A DNA stretch of 64,000 bases from Phormidium tenue FACHB-886 (GTDB lineage Bacteria > Cyanobacteriota > Cyanobacteriia > Elainellales > Elainellaceae), in contig NZ_JACXWX010000001.1 of NCBI RefSeq assembly GCF_014764505.1, forward strand, positions 186,001 through 250,000. The letters are read 5' to 3'. The notes beneath the pieces are model-generated. The model was not told the origin of the DNA. It made no database searches and was given only the letters and a program-made list of their open reading frames with translations. How positions within the stretch are numbered: the first letter of the stretch is position 1; every line of letters begins with the position of its first letter. Shown in pieces: positions 44,662-53,666 of this stretch. Made by a program: the position numbers and the translations under genes.

Positions 44662-45660
44662 TTAGCTAGCCAAGTAGCCTTTGATATTAGCTCTACGGCG
44701 ACGCAGATGGTCTAATGCTTGCCGCTCCAGCTGACGCACCCGCTCACGGCTGATGTTCATCCGCTGACCGACTTTGGCGAGGGAAAGCTCGTTGCCATCG
44801 GTTAGCCCAAAGCGAAGCACCAATACCTCACGCTGCTGAGGCGTTAGCTCCGCCAGCATTGACTCTAAGTCTTGCCGGAGTGATTCCTGAGTTGCAAACG
44901 TTTCAGGAGAAGCATTCTCATCTTCCAGCAGGTCTTGCAGCTCGGTGTCTTGGTTGTCACCAATACGTAGCTCCAAGGAGACAGGTTGACGAGACATCAT
45001 CAGAAACTCACGAATCTGAGCTGGCTCCAGCTCTAGAACTTCGCCGATCTCTGCAGGGTTAGGGCTGCGACCCAACTGCTGGGTTAGCTCGCGCTGCACT
45101 TTCTTGATCTTGTTGAGCTTCTCGGTAATGTGAATTGGTAGACGGATCGTGCGGGCTTGCTGAGCGATCGCCCGCGTAATGGCTTGACGAATCCACCAGT
45201 ATGCATAGGTTGAGAACTTATAGCCGCGCACGGGATCAAACTTCTCAACGCCGCGCTCCAAACCCAACGTTCCTTCCTGAATTAGATCCAGGAATTCCAG
45301 GTTACGCTTCTGGTATTTTTTGGCGATCGCCACAACCAAACGCAGGTTAGCAGCAATCATTTTTTGCTTTGCTCTTTGACCCAGGCGCATTGCTTGATCT
45401 ATCTCAGCCTCGCTTAGCTTGGCTGCTTCTGCCCATTCGGCTTTAGTAGGGTCACGATCGAGCTTTTCGGACAATGCCTGCTTTGTCTCCAGAAGCGACA
45501 TCATCTGCTGCACCTGTTTGCCAAAAACAATCTCTTGTTCATGGGTCAACAGCGGCACTCGCCCAATCTCATGTAGATAGGTTCTCACCATATCTGCAGT
45601 GAAGGTCGGCTTAGCAGCTTTGCCCTTGGTGGTCTTGACATCGATATTTGCGGTTGGCAT
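44662..45660 (-). CDS. Group 2 sigma-70 factor (RpoD/SigA family)
   Basis: A 332-residue sigma factor, shorter than the housekeeping SigA and without its N-terminal extension. Region 1.2 (VRTYLHEIGRVPLLTHEQEI), region 2 (NLEFLDLIQEGTLGLERGV and RGYKFSTYAYWWIRQAITRA), region 3 and region 4 (LTPQQREVLVLRFGLTDG and ISRERVRQLERQALDHLRRR) are complete, so it is a promoter-recognising factor. Group 2 sigmas in cyanobacteria serve stress, light and nitrogen responses; I do not name which one. It has a long upstream region of about 790 bp. Confidence 0.95.
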   Translation of the reverse strand: MPTANIDVKTTKGKAAKPTFTADMVRTYLHEIGRVPLLTHEQEIVFGKQVQQMMSLLETKQALSEKLDRDPTKAEWAEAAKLSEAEIDQAMRLGQRAKQKMIAANLRLVVAIAKKYQKRNLEFLDLIQEGTLGLERGVEKFDPVRGYKFSTYAYWWIRQAITRAIAQQARTIRLPIHITEKLNKIKKVQRELTQQLGRSPNPAEIGEVLELEPAQIREFLMMSRQPVSLELRIGDNQDTELQDLLEDENASPETFATQESLRQDLESMLAELTPQQREVLVLRFGLTDGNELSLAKVGQRMNISRERVRQLERQALDHLRRRRANIKGYLAS

Positions 45661-46447
45661 AGGGCGACAGTGAACTCCTTTAAGAAGGACTGATAAAAAT
45701 ACGCGAGCTGGGAAACTGCAGTTTCCAAAGGGATAGCTGAGAGTGCGAGCGGTTCGCCGAATGATCTGCTGATGAGATCGGGATCAGTTAGCGATTGAAT
45801 TGCACAAAAGACTAATTAAGATACTCAACAGAGTAGGCAGGTAATCGGCACAGGTGAATACTTGAAGCCGTCTTTCAATCTTTTGCAGCGTCAGCTAGAC
45901 AACCTCTTCAAACAATCACCCAAACAGGGTTGACTAGCGTAAAGTTGTGAACCTATAACAGCGTTGGCAAGAACCTAAGTCAGGATTAAACAACCAACCG
46001 CCAAGACCTCATGCATCTTACATTCAGCAAATACCGCAACTCTGAAAAAGCAACTAGCCGTCACATATGCGCTACACTGGCTCGCAATGCAGTACTTTGG
46101 ACGGAGCAGAATTTGCCAGAACGGGGCTTTAATGCAAGTCGTAATCGTTATGAGTTTATTTCTATTAACATAGTAGTACAAGTTTAGGCGCTAGTAAAGA
46201 GGACGGACTCGTCCGATCGGGTGAAACTTAGGCAATCTGTTGCAGCCATTGGAGCAGCTTTGACGGATTACTGTGCCCCCTTGTTCCCGCTCGTCCTCAC
46301 TTTGAGCCGCTAACTTGCGTGGAACTAGACCTGTTCACAAACCAGACCTTCTGAACCTTCTTTATCATCCTGGATTTTCAGCAAACCACGGTAGGGAAAG
46401 TTGGGTGAAATAACCGTACCGTTCGGTCGGGTTTAGGACAGACTTTT
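45661..46447. other. Long intergenic region upstream of the sigma factor
   Basis: 787 bp with no gene that I can support. A minus frame at 45975-46181 (68 codons) has no features. The DNA near the sigma start should hold its promoter. A small hairpin (GGACGGACTCGTCC, 46201-46214) and CCGTACCGTTCGGTCGGG near 46415 are the only structures I see. Confidence 0.5.
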
Positions 46448-48166
46448 TTAGAAGCCTAAATCTGCCTTGGCAGCTTCAGCAGCTCTAAACAGCGTCTCAG
46501 TGGGCAATTCTTCCCAGGCAGTGTCGCCAATTTCAGCATAGAAAGTCTCATCGTAGGGGCGAGTCCGCACCACAACCGGCATGGGGACTGCATGTCCCAA
46601 AATCAACGCCTGCTGCTTTGAATCTAGCTTGGCAAGCACAGAGCGCAAAGCCTGCCCGCCCGAAACACCCGTGAAGATCGCTTCAATATCTTTCTCGTCG
46701 TTTAGCAGCGCCGTGATCCGAGTGCCGATCTGCGACATCACCTCGTTGTCGATCCCCGACGGGCGTTGGTCTACCACCAGCAGCGTGACGAAATACTTCC
46801 GCATCTCCCGAGCGATTGTCCCAAAAATTGTTTGACGAACTGTACCGGGATCGAGAAAGCGGTGGGCTTCTTCAATCGTGATGACGAGCTGCTGGGGGCG
46901 ATCGCTGGGGTTTTTGGTTTGCAGAAACCTCTCTGCTTTGTGGACGTAGTTGCCATGAATACGGCGGGCGATCACATTAGTTGCCAGCATATAGGAGAGC
47001 ATATTGGACTGAGAGCCAAATTCGATCACCACATGCTTTCCGGCTTCTAGCGATTCCAAAATTTGCCCCACATAGTTTTTGGGGCAGGTTTGCCGCAGAT
47101 ACTTCAGGTCATCCAGCCGCGTTAGCTTGCGCTGCAGCGCCATAATCGACGACTTGCTGCCCATTTTCACTTCGCAAAATTCCTGGATCTCTTCGTTGCT
47201 CATCGACAGCAGCCGCGAAATCCAAGCTTTGCCAAACTCGTTGCGGAGGATAATCGCGTTCTCCAGGCTAGCTTCTGAGAGGTTGAGTTCGCCCCGCACC
47301 AGCGCCAGATCCTCTACATCGATCTGGTCGTAGCTAATGTATAGCTCTTGGGCATCGCGCACTCCACGTCGCTTCGTGGATTCTGGGTCAAGCGTGTAGA
47401 CTTGGACGCGATCGGGAAAAAGCTGCCGCAGCCCCTTCACCGTGCTGAACTGCTTGCCTTCGCGCGTAGCTTCCCAACCGTATTCCGAGTGCATGTCAAA
47501 AATCAGGTTGACTGCTGCCCGCTTACGAATGATCCCCGACAACAGCAGCCGCGTTAAGAACGATTTGCCTGTCCCTGATTTACCAAATACGCCATTGCTG
47601 CGCTCAACAAACCGATCGAGATCCAAACAGATGGGAACCTCCATATCGATCGGTTGCCCAATCGCAAAGTTGCGCCGCTGTGGGTCATCTTCCCAGCCAA
47701 ACACCGCCCGAAAATCCCGCTCAGACGAATCGTAAACCTGACTGAAGTGGCTGGGAATCGTTTTGACAGGAAGAAGCTCAACCGCATTGGTTTGTGCCTC
47801 GTAGGAAGAAAGCTTAGACGCTTTGGCTTTTGCCGTTTTTTTGCTGGCTGTCTGAGGTTTAGAGGCTTCGGTGGGCGTAAACATCAGCATTGGCGTTAGA
47901 TTGATCGTGCCATAGGTGCCGCTGCCAGCCAGCACCTCTTGCAGGAATGTGTTGCCGGGATCAGGTGGGTTAGCCAGAATGCGGGGGCTAGCCGCTCCCA
48001 GCGCCACGTCCGTCAGCATGCAGAAGAAGCGCGATCGCGTTCCCTGAACGACCAAAAACTTGCCGACCCGCATGTCTTCCACTGAGACATCTGCATGGAG
48101 CCGGACTTCCAAACCTTGGCTGAGAGAACCCTGAATAACAGAGCCGAGGGGTTGCTCTACGTTCAT
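46448..48166 (-). CDS. HerA-like ATPase (HAS-barrel and FtsK/HerA domain)
   Basis: A 572-residue P-loop ATPase. The N-terminal 120 residues look like a HAS-barrel. Walker A is GKSGTGKSFLTRLL at about 195-208, followed by NLIFDMHSEYGW; Walker B is QQLVITIEEAHRFLD at about 430; and a conserved arginine region follows. HerA proteins form hexamers that translocate DNA, usually with the nuclease NurA; no NurA is near. Cyanobacterial homologues of this type are widespread and poorly studied. Alternative: a DUF87-type helicase. The start ATG at 48166 has no strong ribosome site. Confidence 0.85.
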   Translation of the reverse strand: MNVEQPLGSVIQGSLSQGLEVRLHADVSVEDMRVGKFLVVQGTRSRFFCMLTDVALGAASPRILANPPDPGNTFLQEVLAGSGTYGTINLTPMLMFTPTEASKPQTASKKTAKAKASKLSSYEAQTNAVELLPVKTIPSHFSQVYDSSERDFRAVFGWEDDPQRRNFAIGQPIDMEVPICLDLDRFVERSNGVFGKSGTGKSFLTRLLLSGIIRKRAAVNLIFDMHSEYGWEATREGKQFSTVKGLRQLFPDRVQVYTLDPESTKRRGVRDAQELYISYDQIDVEDLALVRGELNLSEASLENAIILRNEFGKAWISRLLSMSNEEIQEFCEVKMGSKSSIMALQRKLTRLDDLKYLRQTCPKNYVGQILESLEAGKHVVIEFGSQSNMLSYMLATNVIARRIHGNYVHKAERFLQTKNPSDRPQQLVITIEEAHRFLDPGTVRQTIFGTIAREMRKYFVTLLVVDQRPSGIDNEVMSQIGTRITALLNDEKDIEAIFTGVSGGQALRSVLAKLDSKQQALILGHAVPMPVVVRTRPYDETFYAEIGDTAWEELPTETLFRAAEAAKADLGF

Positions 48167-48488
48167 GCCACCAATTCAGCAGCGCAAGTCTACTGGCGAA
48201 GCGAACCTTACACGATCAATAGGTTTTTCCTGTTGCTTGAGAATAGCTTTGCTTGAAATGCAAGAGATCTCTATGAGCAAACCGCTGATTCCAAACGAAT
48301 TAAACGGCAGGCAAAACAAGGATAAACAGATGCGATCGCACTTAATACATCCGTTCTATTATTAATTAATCTTTGGATTCATGCAATTAATACGTTTGTT
48401 CTTTATCAAAAAAGTGTGAGTCGTAGCGGTGCAATGCACCACTACGACTCACATAAGAGCTTTCGCTTTTCAGCTTAGCTTTGTCGTA
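48167..48488. other. Intergenic region upstream of the HerA-like gene
   Basis: 322 bp. The right half holds the terminator of the upstream acidic-protein gene; the left half should hold the HerA-like promoter. No other gene is seen. Confidence 0.55.
48414..48454 (-). terminator. Terminator of the acidic-protein gene
   Basis: GTGAGTCGTAG at 48416-48426 pairs with CTACGACTCAC at 48442-48452, continued by GGTGCA/TGCACC after one mismatch. On the minus strand it is followed by a run of T (48408-48413 in complement). Confidence 0.85.
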
Positions 48489-48974
48489 TTACTCTTCTTC
48501 GGACTGTAGCGATCGAGATACCCGCTTGAATGCTCGCCCCAGGTCATGCATCTTGGTTTTGTAGCCGCGTTCTGCATTGTTGCCATATTCATCGATCTGT
48601 TCACCCAGCTGAGAGAACAGTTCTGCCAGGTCTTCTGCTTTAGCTTTGCCGCTAGAGAGCGACTTCTTGAGCTGTTTAAGGCTATTGCCGATCGCCTTTT
48701 GTTCAGCGTCTTTAGACTTGCTCAAGATCTCTTGCCATTCTTCGATAATCTCGGTTGCTTCGTCTAGGTCGATCGCCGTGAGATCGCCGTCCTCGAATGC
48801 TTCCAACAGTTCATCGAGCTCTTCAACCTGATCTTCGTCTATTTCAGCAGCACTATGAGTCTCGCTGCTTTTGGTCTTTGGCTCAGCTTCATGGCTGGCT
48901 TTGCTATTTTTCTTATCGTCTTCGCCCTTTGCTGCAGAGCTCTGCTTGTTTTTAGGGTCTTGTTTCGTTGCCAT
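48489..48974 (-). CDS. Hypothetical highly charged protein
   Basis: A 161-residue, strongly acidic protein with a Lys/Ser/Glu-rich first third (KNKQSSAAKGEDDKKNSKAS) and a helical rest (VEELDELLEAFEDGDLTAID, LKQLKKSLSSGKAKAEDLAE, and the ending RAFKRVSRSLQSEEE). I recognise no family. It may be a histone-like or stress-related disordered protein, but that is only from composition. It sits alone between the HerA-like and cimA genes, with its own terminator. Confidence 0.7.
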   Translation of the reverse strand: MATKQDPKNKQSSAAKGEDDKKNSKASHEAEPKTKSSETHSAAEIDEDQVEELDELLEAFEDGDLTAIDLDEATEIIEEWQEILSKSKDAEQKAIGNSLKQLKKSLSSGKAKAEDLAELFSQLGEQIDEYGNNAERGYKTKMHDLGRAFKRVSRSLQSEEE

Positions 48975-49117
48975 GGTGCTAATCCTGAGAAATCAGAACG
49001 AATGTACAAGCAACAGCGTACAAACAGTCTGAGTCTGATCCCTCTTTCAAAGGGGTCAAGCAGCGATCGCTCTTAGGGCGCTCTAATTTGAAGCAGATTT
49101 CTGGCTTTCGATCGATT

Positions 49118-50824
49118 TTACTTAGGTGAGGTCAAAGCTGCCTTTGCTTGATTTTGCAGCACCAGCCCGTACTCTAACCCTTCGACACTGGCTTGGTAAG
49201 AGGCGTCGATGATGTTACTTGATACCCCTACCGTTGTCCAGCGCTGATGCCCATTGCTACTTTCGACCAAAACCCGTGTTTTGGCAGAAGCACCTGCACC
49301 ACCATCCAGAATTCGGACTTTGTAGTCCGTTAGATGGAAAGTAGAAATTTCGGGATAGAAATTGGTCAAAGCTTTGCGTAACGCTGCATCCAAAGCAGCA
49401 ACCGGACCATTTCCCTCTGCTGCTTCCAAAATATCCTGTCCATTCACAGCAACTTTCACCGTTGCTCGCGACTGGTTGTGCCCTGAGTCTACACCGCGCA
49501 GCATGTCGCAGTGAACCTGGAAATCTTTAATCGTGAAAAACTGCTGCCGCTGTCCCAAAGCTTCTCGCATCAGCAGCTCAAAGCTGGCTTCGGCAGCTTC
49601 AAACTGGTAGCCCTGATTTTCTAGTGTTTTGAGGTGCTGCAAAATTTGCCGACAGGCGGGGTCTTGCCTGTCAAGATCGATGCCAAAGCTGCGCGCCTTT
49701 GCCAGGATATTGCTCAAGCCTGCTTGGTCAGAGACAACAATTCGCCGCCGGTTGCCAACCAGCTCTGGCGCAATATGTTCGTAGGTCAGCGGATTGCGCT
49801 CGACAGCACTGACATGGATCCCGCCCTTATGAGCGAAAGCAGACAGCCCCACAAAGGGGGCATGGTCATCCGGAGCCAAATTCACGACTTCGCTGATCAG
49901 GCGGCTCGATTCGCTGAGCTGCGCCAGTTGGTCAGAATGGACACACTGATAGCCCAGCTTTAGCTGCAAATTGGGCAATAGTGTACAAAGATTGGCATTG
50001 CCACAGCGCTCACCGTAGCCATTGATCGTCCCTTGCACCATTCTGGCGCCTTCCATCACCGCAGCGATCGCATTTGCCACTGCCGTTCCAGAGTCGTTAT
50101 GCGTATGGATGCCGAGCTGAGGTGCAGTTGCAGCAGTCACCGGAGCCAGCCTCTCGCCCTCCGAACCCGCCGCAATGGCAGAGCTATCTGACTGAGCCGT
50201 TACCCCTACAAAATCTGCTACATCTCGCACGATTGTCGCAATCTCATGCGGCAGCGTGCCACCGTTGGTATCACAGAGAACTAGCCATTCTGCTCCCCCT
50301 GCGATCGCCGCTTCCAATGTTTTGAGGGCATAGTCGCGATTTTGCTTGTAGCCGTCAAACCAGTGTTCTGCGTCGTAGATCACCCGCCGATCTTGACTGC
50401 GGAAAAATTCGATCGTGTCTTGGATCATCGCCAAGTTTTCTTCCAGGGTGGTTTGCAGCCCTGCGGTCACATGCAGATCCCACGATTTGCCGAATAGCGT
50501 TACCCAGCGCGTACCCGCCGCCAAGATCGGCTGCAGCATTGGGTCTTCGGCGGCTTTTTTACCGGGACGACGAGTTGAGCAAAAAGCGACGATTTCTGCC
50601 TGCGTCAATGGCTCTTCTTTGAGCTGCCAAAAGAACTGCACATCTTTAGGATTTGCACCCGGCCAGCCGCCTTCAATGAACGGAACCCCTAGACGATCGA
50701 GCTGGCGAGCAATCCGCAGTTTGTCATCGATCGACAGCGACAAGCCCTCGCGCTGAGCGCCATCTCGCAGCGTCGTATCGTAAATCCATATCAATTTGGC
50801 AGCGGTAGAAGAATCTGAGGTCAT
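49118..50824 (-). CDS. cimA: (R)-citramalate synthase
   Basis: Condenses pyruvate with acetyl-CoA to (R)-citramalate, the threonine-independent entry to isoleucine in many cyanobacteria. The 568-residue protein starts with the DRE-TIM signature IYDTTLRDGAQREGLSLSID, has HTHNDSGTAVANAIAAVMEG and the metal-binding HxH in GIHTHNDSG, and ends with a LeuA-type regulatory domain (TKTRVLVESSNGHQRW). These motifs favour citramalate synthase over isopropylmalate synthase, which shares the fold but has different N-terminal residues. The ATG at 50824 is preceded by a weak ribosome site. Confidence 0.92.
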   Translation of the reverse strand: MTSDSSTAAKLIWIYDTTLRDGAQREGLSLSIDDKLRIARQLDRLGVPFIEGGWPGANPKDVQFFWQLKEEPLTQAEIVAFCSTRRPGKKAAEDPMLQPILAAGTRWVTLFGKSWDLHVTAGLQTTLEENLAMIQDTIEFFRSQDRRVIYDAEHWFDGYKQNRDYALKTLEAAIAGGAEWLVLCDTNGGTLPHEIATIVRDVADFVGVTAQSDSSAIAAGSEGERLAPVTAATAPQLGIHTHNDSGTAVANAIAAVMEGARMVQGTINGYGERCGNANLCTLLPNLQLKLGYQCVHSDQLAQLSESSRLISEVVNLAPDDHAPFVGLSAFAHKGGIHVSAVERNPLTYEHIAPELVGNRRRIVVSDQAGLSNILAKARSFGIDLDRQDPACRQILQHLKTLENQGYQFEAAEASFELLMREALGQRQQFFTIKDFQVHCDMLRGVDSGHNQSRATVKVAVNGQDILEAAEGNGPVAALDAALRKALTNFYPEISTFHLTDYKVRILDGGAGASAKTRVLVESSNGHQRWTTVGVSSNIIDASYQASVEGLEYGLVLQNQAKAALTSPK

Positions 50825-50944
50825 AGGAAGACTCGGTTAAACGCAAGGGAGCGGAGCCAGCACAATGCAGTATGGCGATCGCAGTTTTCCTATTCTCTCA
50901 CGCAAAACCACCGACTGGTTTGGCTAACCTTAGAACCCACTATA

Positions 50945-50979
50945 TTTTGAAAGCCGCGCTCTGGGCACGGCTTTCAAAA
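50945..50979 (-). terminator. Terminator of the small secreted-protein gene
   Basis: TTTTGAAAGCCG (50945-50956) pairs perfectly with CGGCTTTCAAAA (50968-50979). The complement strand ends in a T-rich stretch. Confidence 0.75.
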
Positions 50980-51006
50980 TCAGCACTATTCAATCTATTC
51001 AATACC

Positions 51007-51426
51007 CTACGGATTGTTAATTTGGACAGGAGCCGCTGCGGGCGCTGCAGGGACGATCGCTCCACTGGGCGCACCCGGTTGCTGCCGCTGCTGCAACAGC
51101 TCTAGCTGCCGCTGACGGAAATCTGAGGCAGCAGTGTTGAGGCTTTCTCGCTGAGAGCGGTTGAACTCGTAGGGGTCGCGAACCCCGCCCCGCTGCAGCT
51201 GGTGAAACAGATTGAACATGCTATCGAATGAGCCTAAGTCGCCGTTGCGCTGCGAATTGAGATCGCTAGCTCCCACTGGCGTTTGCAAATCTGCACTCAC
51301 TCCAGTTTGCGCCTGTGCTGACGGAGCTACCGCCAGCAAGATGCCAGCCAATAGGCTGAGCGACAACCCAGCTAGCGGAGCGGCTAATTTAGAAGGATGG
51401 CTCTCTTTCAGGAGACGTTCACTCAT
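51007..51426 (-). CDS. Hypothetical small secreted protein
   Basis: A 139-residue protein with a signal peptide (PLAGLSLSLLAGILLAVAPSA, cleavage near AQAQTG) and a polar mature part ending in Pro/Ala. A Gln/Arg-rich central helix (RQRQLELLQQRQQPG) is the only notable segment. I recognise no family. Start at ATG 51426 has GAGAAG 5 nt upstream; an ATG at 51441 in frame is also possible. Confidence 0.6.
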   Translation of the reverse strand: MSERLLKESHPSKLAAPLAGLSLSLLAGILLAVAPSAQAQTGVSADLQTPVGASDLNSQRNGDLGSFDSMFNLFHQLQRGGVRDPYEFNRSQRESLNTAASDFRQRQLELLQQRQQPGAPSGAIVPAAPAAAPVQINNP

Positions 51427-51601
51427 AGGGCTTCTCGTCATAGGTGTGCAATTTCTACCGATCGTTTTCTTATCGTACTGAAGACGGCAAGATTATCAAG
51501 TTTGCTCCCGGCTGAACAGCCATTCAAACAGAGCATTGAAAACCAGAACCTAGAGAAAAGCAGCTCGCCTTTGCTTTGCAGTATTCCTTAAACTCACGAC
51601 C

Positions 51602-52492
51602 CTAAGCAAACGATCGCTTCAACAAAGGACGAATTGCCAGCAGTGCCACACCGCTAAACCCAGTCAGCAGCAGCAGCGCCATGCCGATGGTAATTGTACC
51701 AAAGGGAGTTTCCATCACCACATTGCCTAGCGTCCAATAGGGGTGGAGATAGACATAGCGGATAGGTTCAATCGCGTAGCTCAAGGGATTCAGACTAGCG
51801 ACGATTTTTAACCAGCCCGGCATAAACGACAGCGGCGCTAGCGCAGTGCTTGCAAACAGGAGCGGCAAGCTCGTCACAAAAATGACCCCAATCAGCTCAA
51901 TATGCCCCGGCAGCGCAAAAGCTAGCCCCAGACTCAGCGCCGTCACGCCCAGTACCAGCACCAGCACGATCAGCGTCACCAGCCCTAAGCCCAGTGGGGC
52001 AGGCAATCCGGCTCCAAGCACCGCACTCATGCCGATGATAACTGCCGTTTGAACCAGACTCAGGGTGGCAATGAAGATGGCAGAGGCAAGCACGATCGAA
52101 AAGCGCGATGCCAGTGGCGCGACTAGCAAACGATTTAGAAAGCCAAATTCGCGGTCGAACATCACCGGCAGCCCAGCATTGAGCGCCCCACTAAAGGCAG
52201 TGAAGACAATTACACCTGCTGCCAAAAACTGTCCGTAGGTTTGGCTAGTGCCAAACAACCCAGACGGCACGTTCTGAAACAGTGCCCCAAACAGGACCAG
52301 CCACATCACCGGCTGAATAATTCCGGCGATCAGCGTGGTGGGGCGGCGCTGCAGCTGAATAAATAAGCGGCGTGTCAGCGCTTGGGTTTCTTGAAGAAAG
52401 TCGCCTGCGCCTGTGGAAGGGGCGATCGCTGAATTGGCAGATCCTTTAGAGCCATTTAGCTCGGCGGGAGGGGGAGAAACAGTTTGACTCAT
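51602..52492 (-). CDS. ABC-2 type permease (DrrB-like)
   Basis: A 296-residue membrane protein of the ABC-2 family. After a polar N-terminus it has six hydrophobic segments, among them LIAGIIQPVMWLVLFGALF, FIATLSLVQTAVIIGMSAVL, GLGLVTLIVLVLVLGVTALSL, VIFVTSLPLLFASTAL and MALLLLTGFSGVALLAI, and the family stretch FGFLNRLLVAPLASRFSIVLA. These work with a separate ATPase to export drugs, lipids or polymers. The most likely partner is the DrrA-like ATPase at 54626, 2.1 kb away on the same strand. Start at ATG 52492 with GGGAAAG upstream. Confidence 0.9.
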   Translation of the reverse strand: MSQTVSPPPAELNGSKGSANSAIAPSTGAGDFLQETQALTRRLFIQLQRRPTTLIAGIIQPVMWLVLFGALFQNVPSGLFGTSQTYGQFLAAGVIVFTAFSGALNAGLPVMFDREFGFLNRLLVAPLASRFSIVLASAIFIATLSLVQTAVIIGMSAVLGAGLPAPLGLGLVTLIVLVLVLGVTALSLGLAFALPGHIELIGVIFVTSLPLLFASTALAPLSFMPGWLKIVASLNPLSYAIEPIRYVYLHPYWTLGNVVMETPFGTITIGMALLLLTGFSGVALLAIRPLLKRSFA

Positions 52493-52579
52493 GGCAATCT
52501 TTCCCTGAACGCTAGATGGAATATCCACCCAATGTTTATGATAAAGGGCTTTTCCTTTAGCCTAACGTAAGTCAATCCA

Positions 52580-52620
52580 CAGGGGAATTTTGCGGTTGCT
52601 GTGACCGCAAAATTCCCCTG
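52580..52620. repeat. 17-bp hairpin
   Basis: CAGGGGAATTTTGCGGT (52580-52596) with its exact complement at 52604-52620 and a 7-nt loop. There is no T-run beside it. Confidence 0.75.
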
Positions 52621-52667
52621 CTTAAGCTATTGCACTTCCCTCAGCGAACTGTTTGTTCAGCCATTCT

Positions 52668-52703
52668 CGCCATAACAGCAACTGACCTGCTGCTGTTATG
52701 GCG
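52668..52703. repeat. 13-bp hairpin
   Basis: CGCCATAACAGCA (52668-52680) with the exact complement (52691-52703) and a 10-nt loop. Confidence 0.75.
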
Positions 52704-52727
52704 CTACACACATATGTTAGGACAAAC

Positions 52728-52772
52728 CTTTTTGTGTAGAAGCCCTATGTAGCGGGGCTTCTACATAAAAAG
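52728..52772. repeat. 18-bp hairpin with T- and A-tracts in its arms
   Basis: CTTTTTGTGTAGAAGCCC (52728-52745) pairs with 52755-52772, one G-U. On the minus strand the transcript reads through a U-run, so it probably ends SDR transcription. Confidence 0.75.
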
Positions 52773-52838
52773 AATCTCGATCTAGGCGCGTAGCGCCATA
52801 AAACTGCATCATTCAGAGATGAGATCTAGTTTGGTGCG

Positions 52839-53666
52839 TCAATAGGCTTGTCTTGTGAGCTTTAGCGATCGATCGTTTGGATGAGTTGGCAGGGGCGCTG
52901 CCCTTTGGATTACCTTTTCAATGAGCCAGGGCAGCACGCGGCTGCTCCAAACAGCCAGATGACTTTGCCATCCCACTAATATTTCCGGTGATTGTCGCTG
53001 GAGTCCTACAACAAGCGCTTGAGCAACTTGCTGCGGAGTCATAGGCAGCACCCAGCGAAACCAGCGAAACTCGCGAACCATATCGGTATCGGTTAAAGAC
53101 GGCAGCAGCGCCACCACTTGCACATTATGTCCTGCCAGCTCACCGCGCAAGGCTTGCGTAAATCCCAAAATAGCGAACTTGGTTGCAGAATAGGTTGCCA
53201 GGGTGGGAGCAGCCAGTTTTCCCATCAGGCTCGATACATTCACAATTTTTCCTTCTCCTTTGGCAGCCATCCGACGCGCCACAAAGCGGGTAATCGTGTA
53301 CATCCCCATCAGATTCACGGCAATCTCTTCCTGCACATCTGGCAATCTCGACTGCAAGAAAGGCATTTGGTGCGCCACCCCTGCACAGTTGATCAAGAGC
53401 TGAATGGGACCATGAGAACGCCAAGCCTGTGCGATCGCCACATTGACTTCCACAACTTGCGTCAGGTCTAAAACCAAGACCACGGCTTCTGCCCCCATCG
53501 CTTCCACCTCCGCCGCAACTTCCATCAAGCGTGATCGATCGCGGGCAACCAGCAGCAATCGCTTAGCACCCTGCTTGGCCAGCTCTAGAGCGATCGCCCG
53601 CCCAATTCCACGAGATGCACCCGTGACCAAAATAATCTTTCCTTGAACTTGTCTTTGAGTCTTCAT
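52839..53666 (-). CDS. Short-chain dehydrogenase/reductase (SDR family)
   Basis: A 275-residue NAD(P)-dependent oxidoreductase. The cofactor motif VTGASRGIGRAIALELAKQG is at about 15-34, the catalytic serine in NVSSLMGKLAAP, and the active-site YSATK at about 160-164. The C-terminal part has no hydrophobic membrane segment that I see. The ATG at 53666 is chosen over TTG 53672 because AGGGAG lies 8 nt upstream. It lies between permease and ATPase, but its substrate and any link to export are unknown. Confidence 0.92.
   Translation of the reverse strand: MKTQRQVQGKIILVTGASRGIGRAIALELAKQGAKRLLLVARDRSRLMEVAAEVEAMGAEAVVLVLDLTQVVEVNVAIAQAWRSHGPIQLLINCAGVAHQMPFLQSRLPDVQEEIAVNLMGMYTITRFVARRMAAKGEGKIVNVSSLMGKLAAPTLATYSATKFAILGFTQALRGELAGHNVQVVALLPSLTDTDMVREFRWFRWVLPMTPQQVAQALVVGLQRQSPEILVGWQSHLAVWSSRVLPWLIEKVIQRAAPLPTHPNDRSLKLTRQAY

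Larger units (their letters stand above)
52493..52838. other. Hairpin-rich intergenic region
   Basis: 346 bp between the SDR gene and the downstream permease gene, both minus. It holds three successive long inverted repeats (listed separately). Confidence 0.7.

Noticed and set aside
45975-46181. 68-codon minus frame
   Set aside because: No ribosome site, no domain, and atypical Cys/Ile composition.
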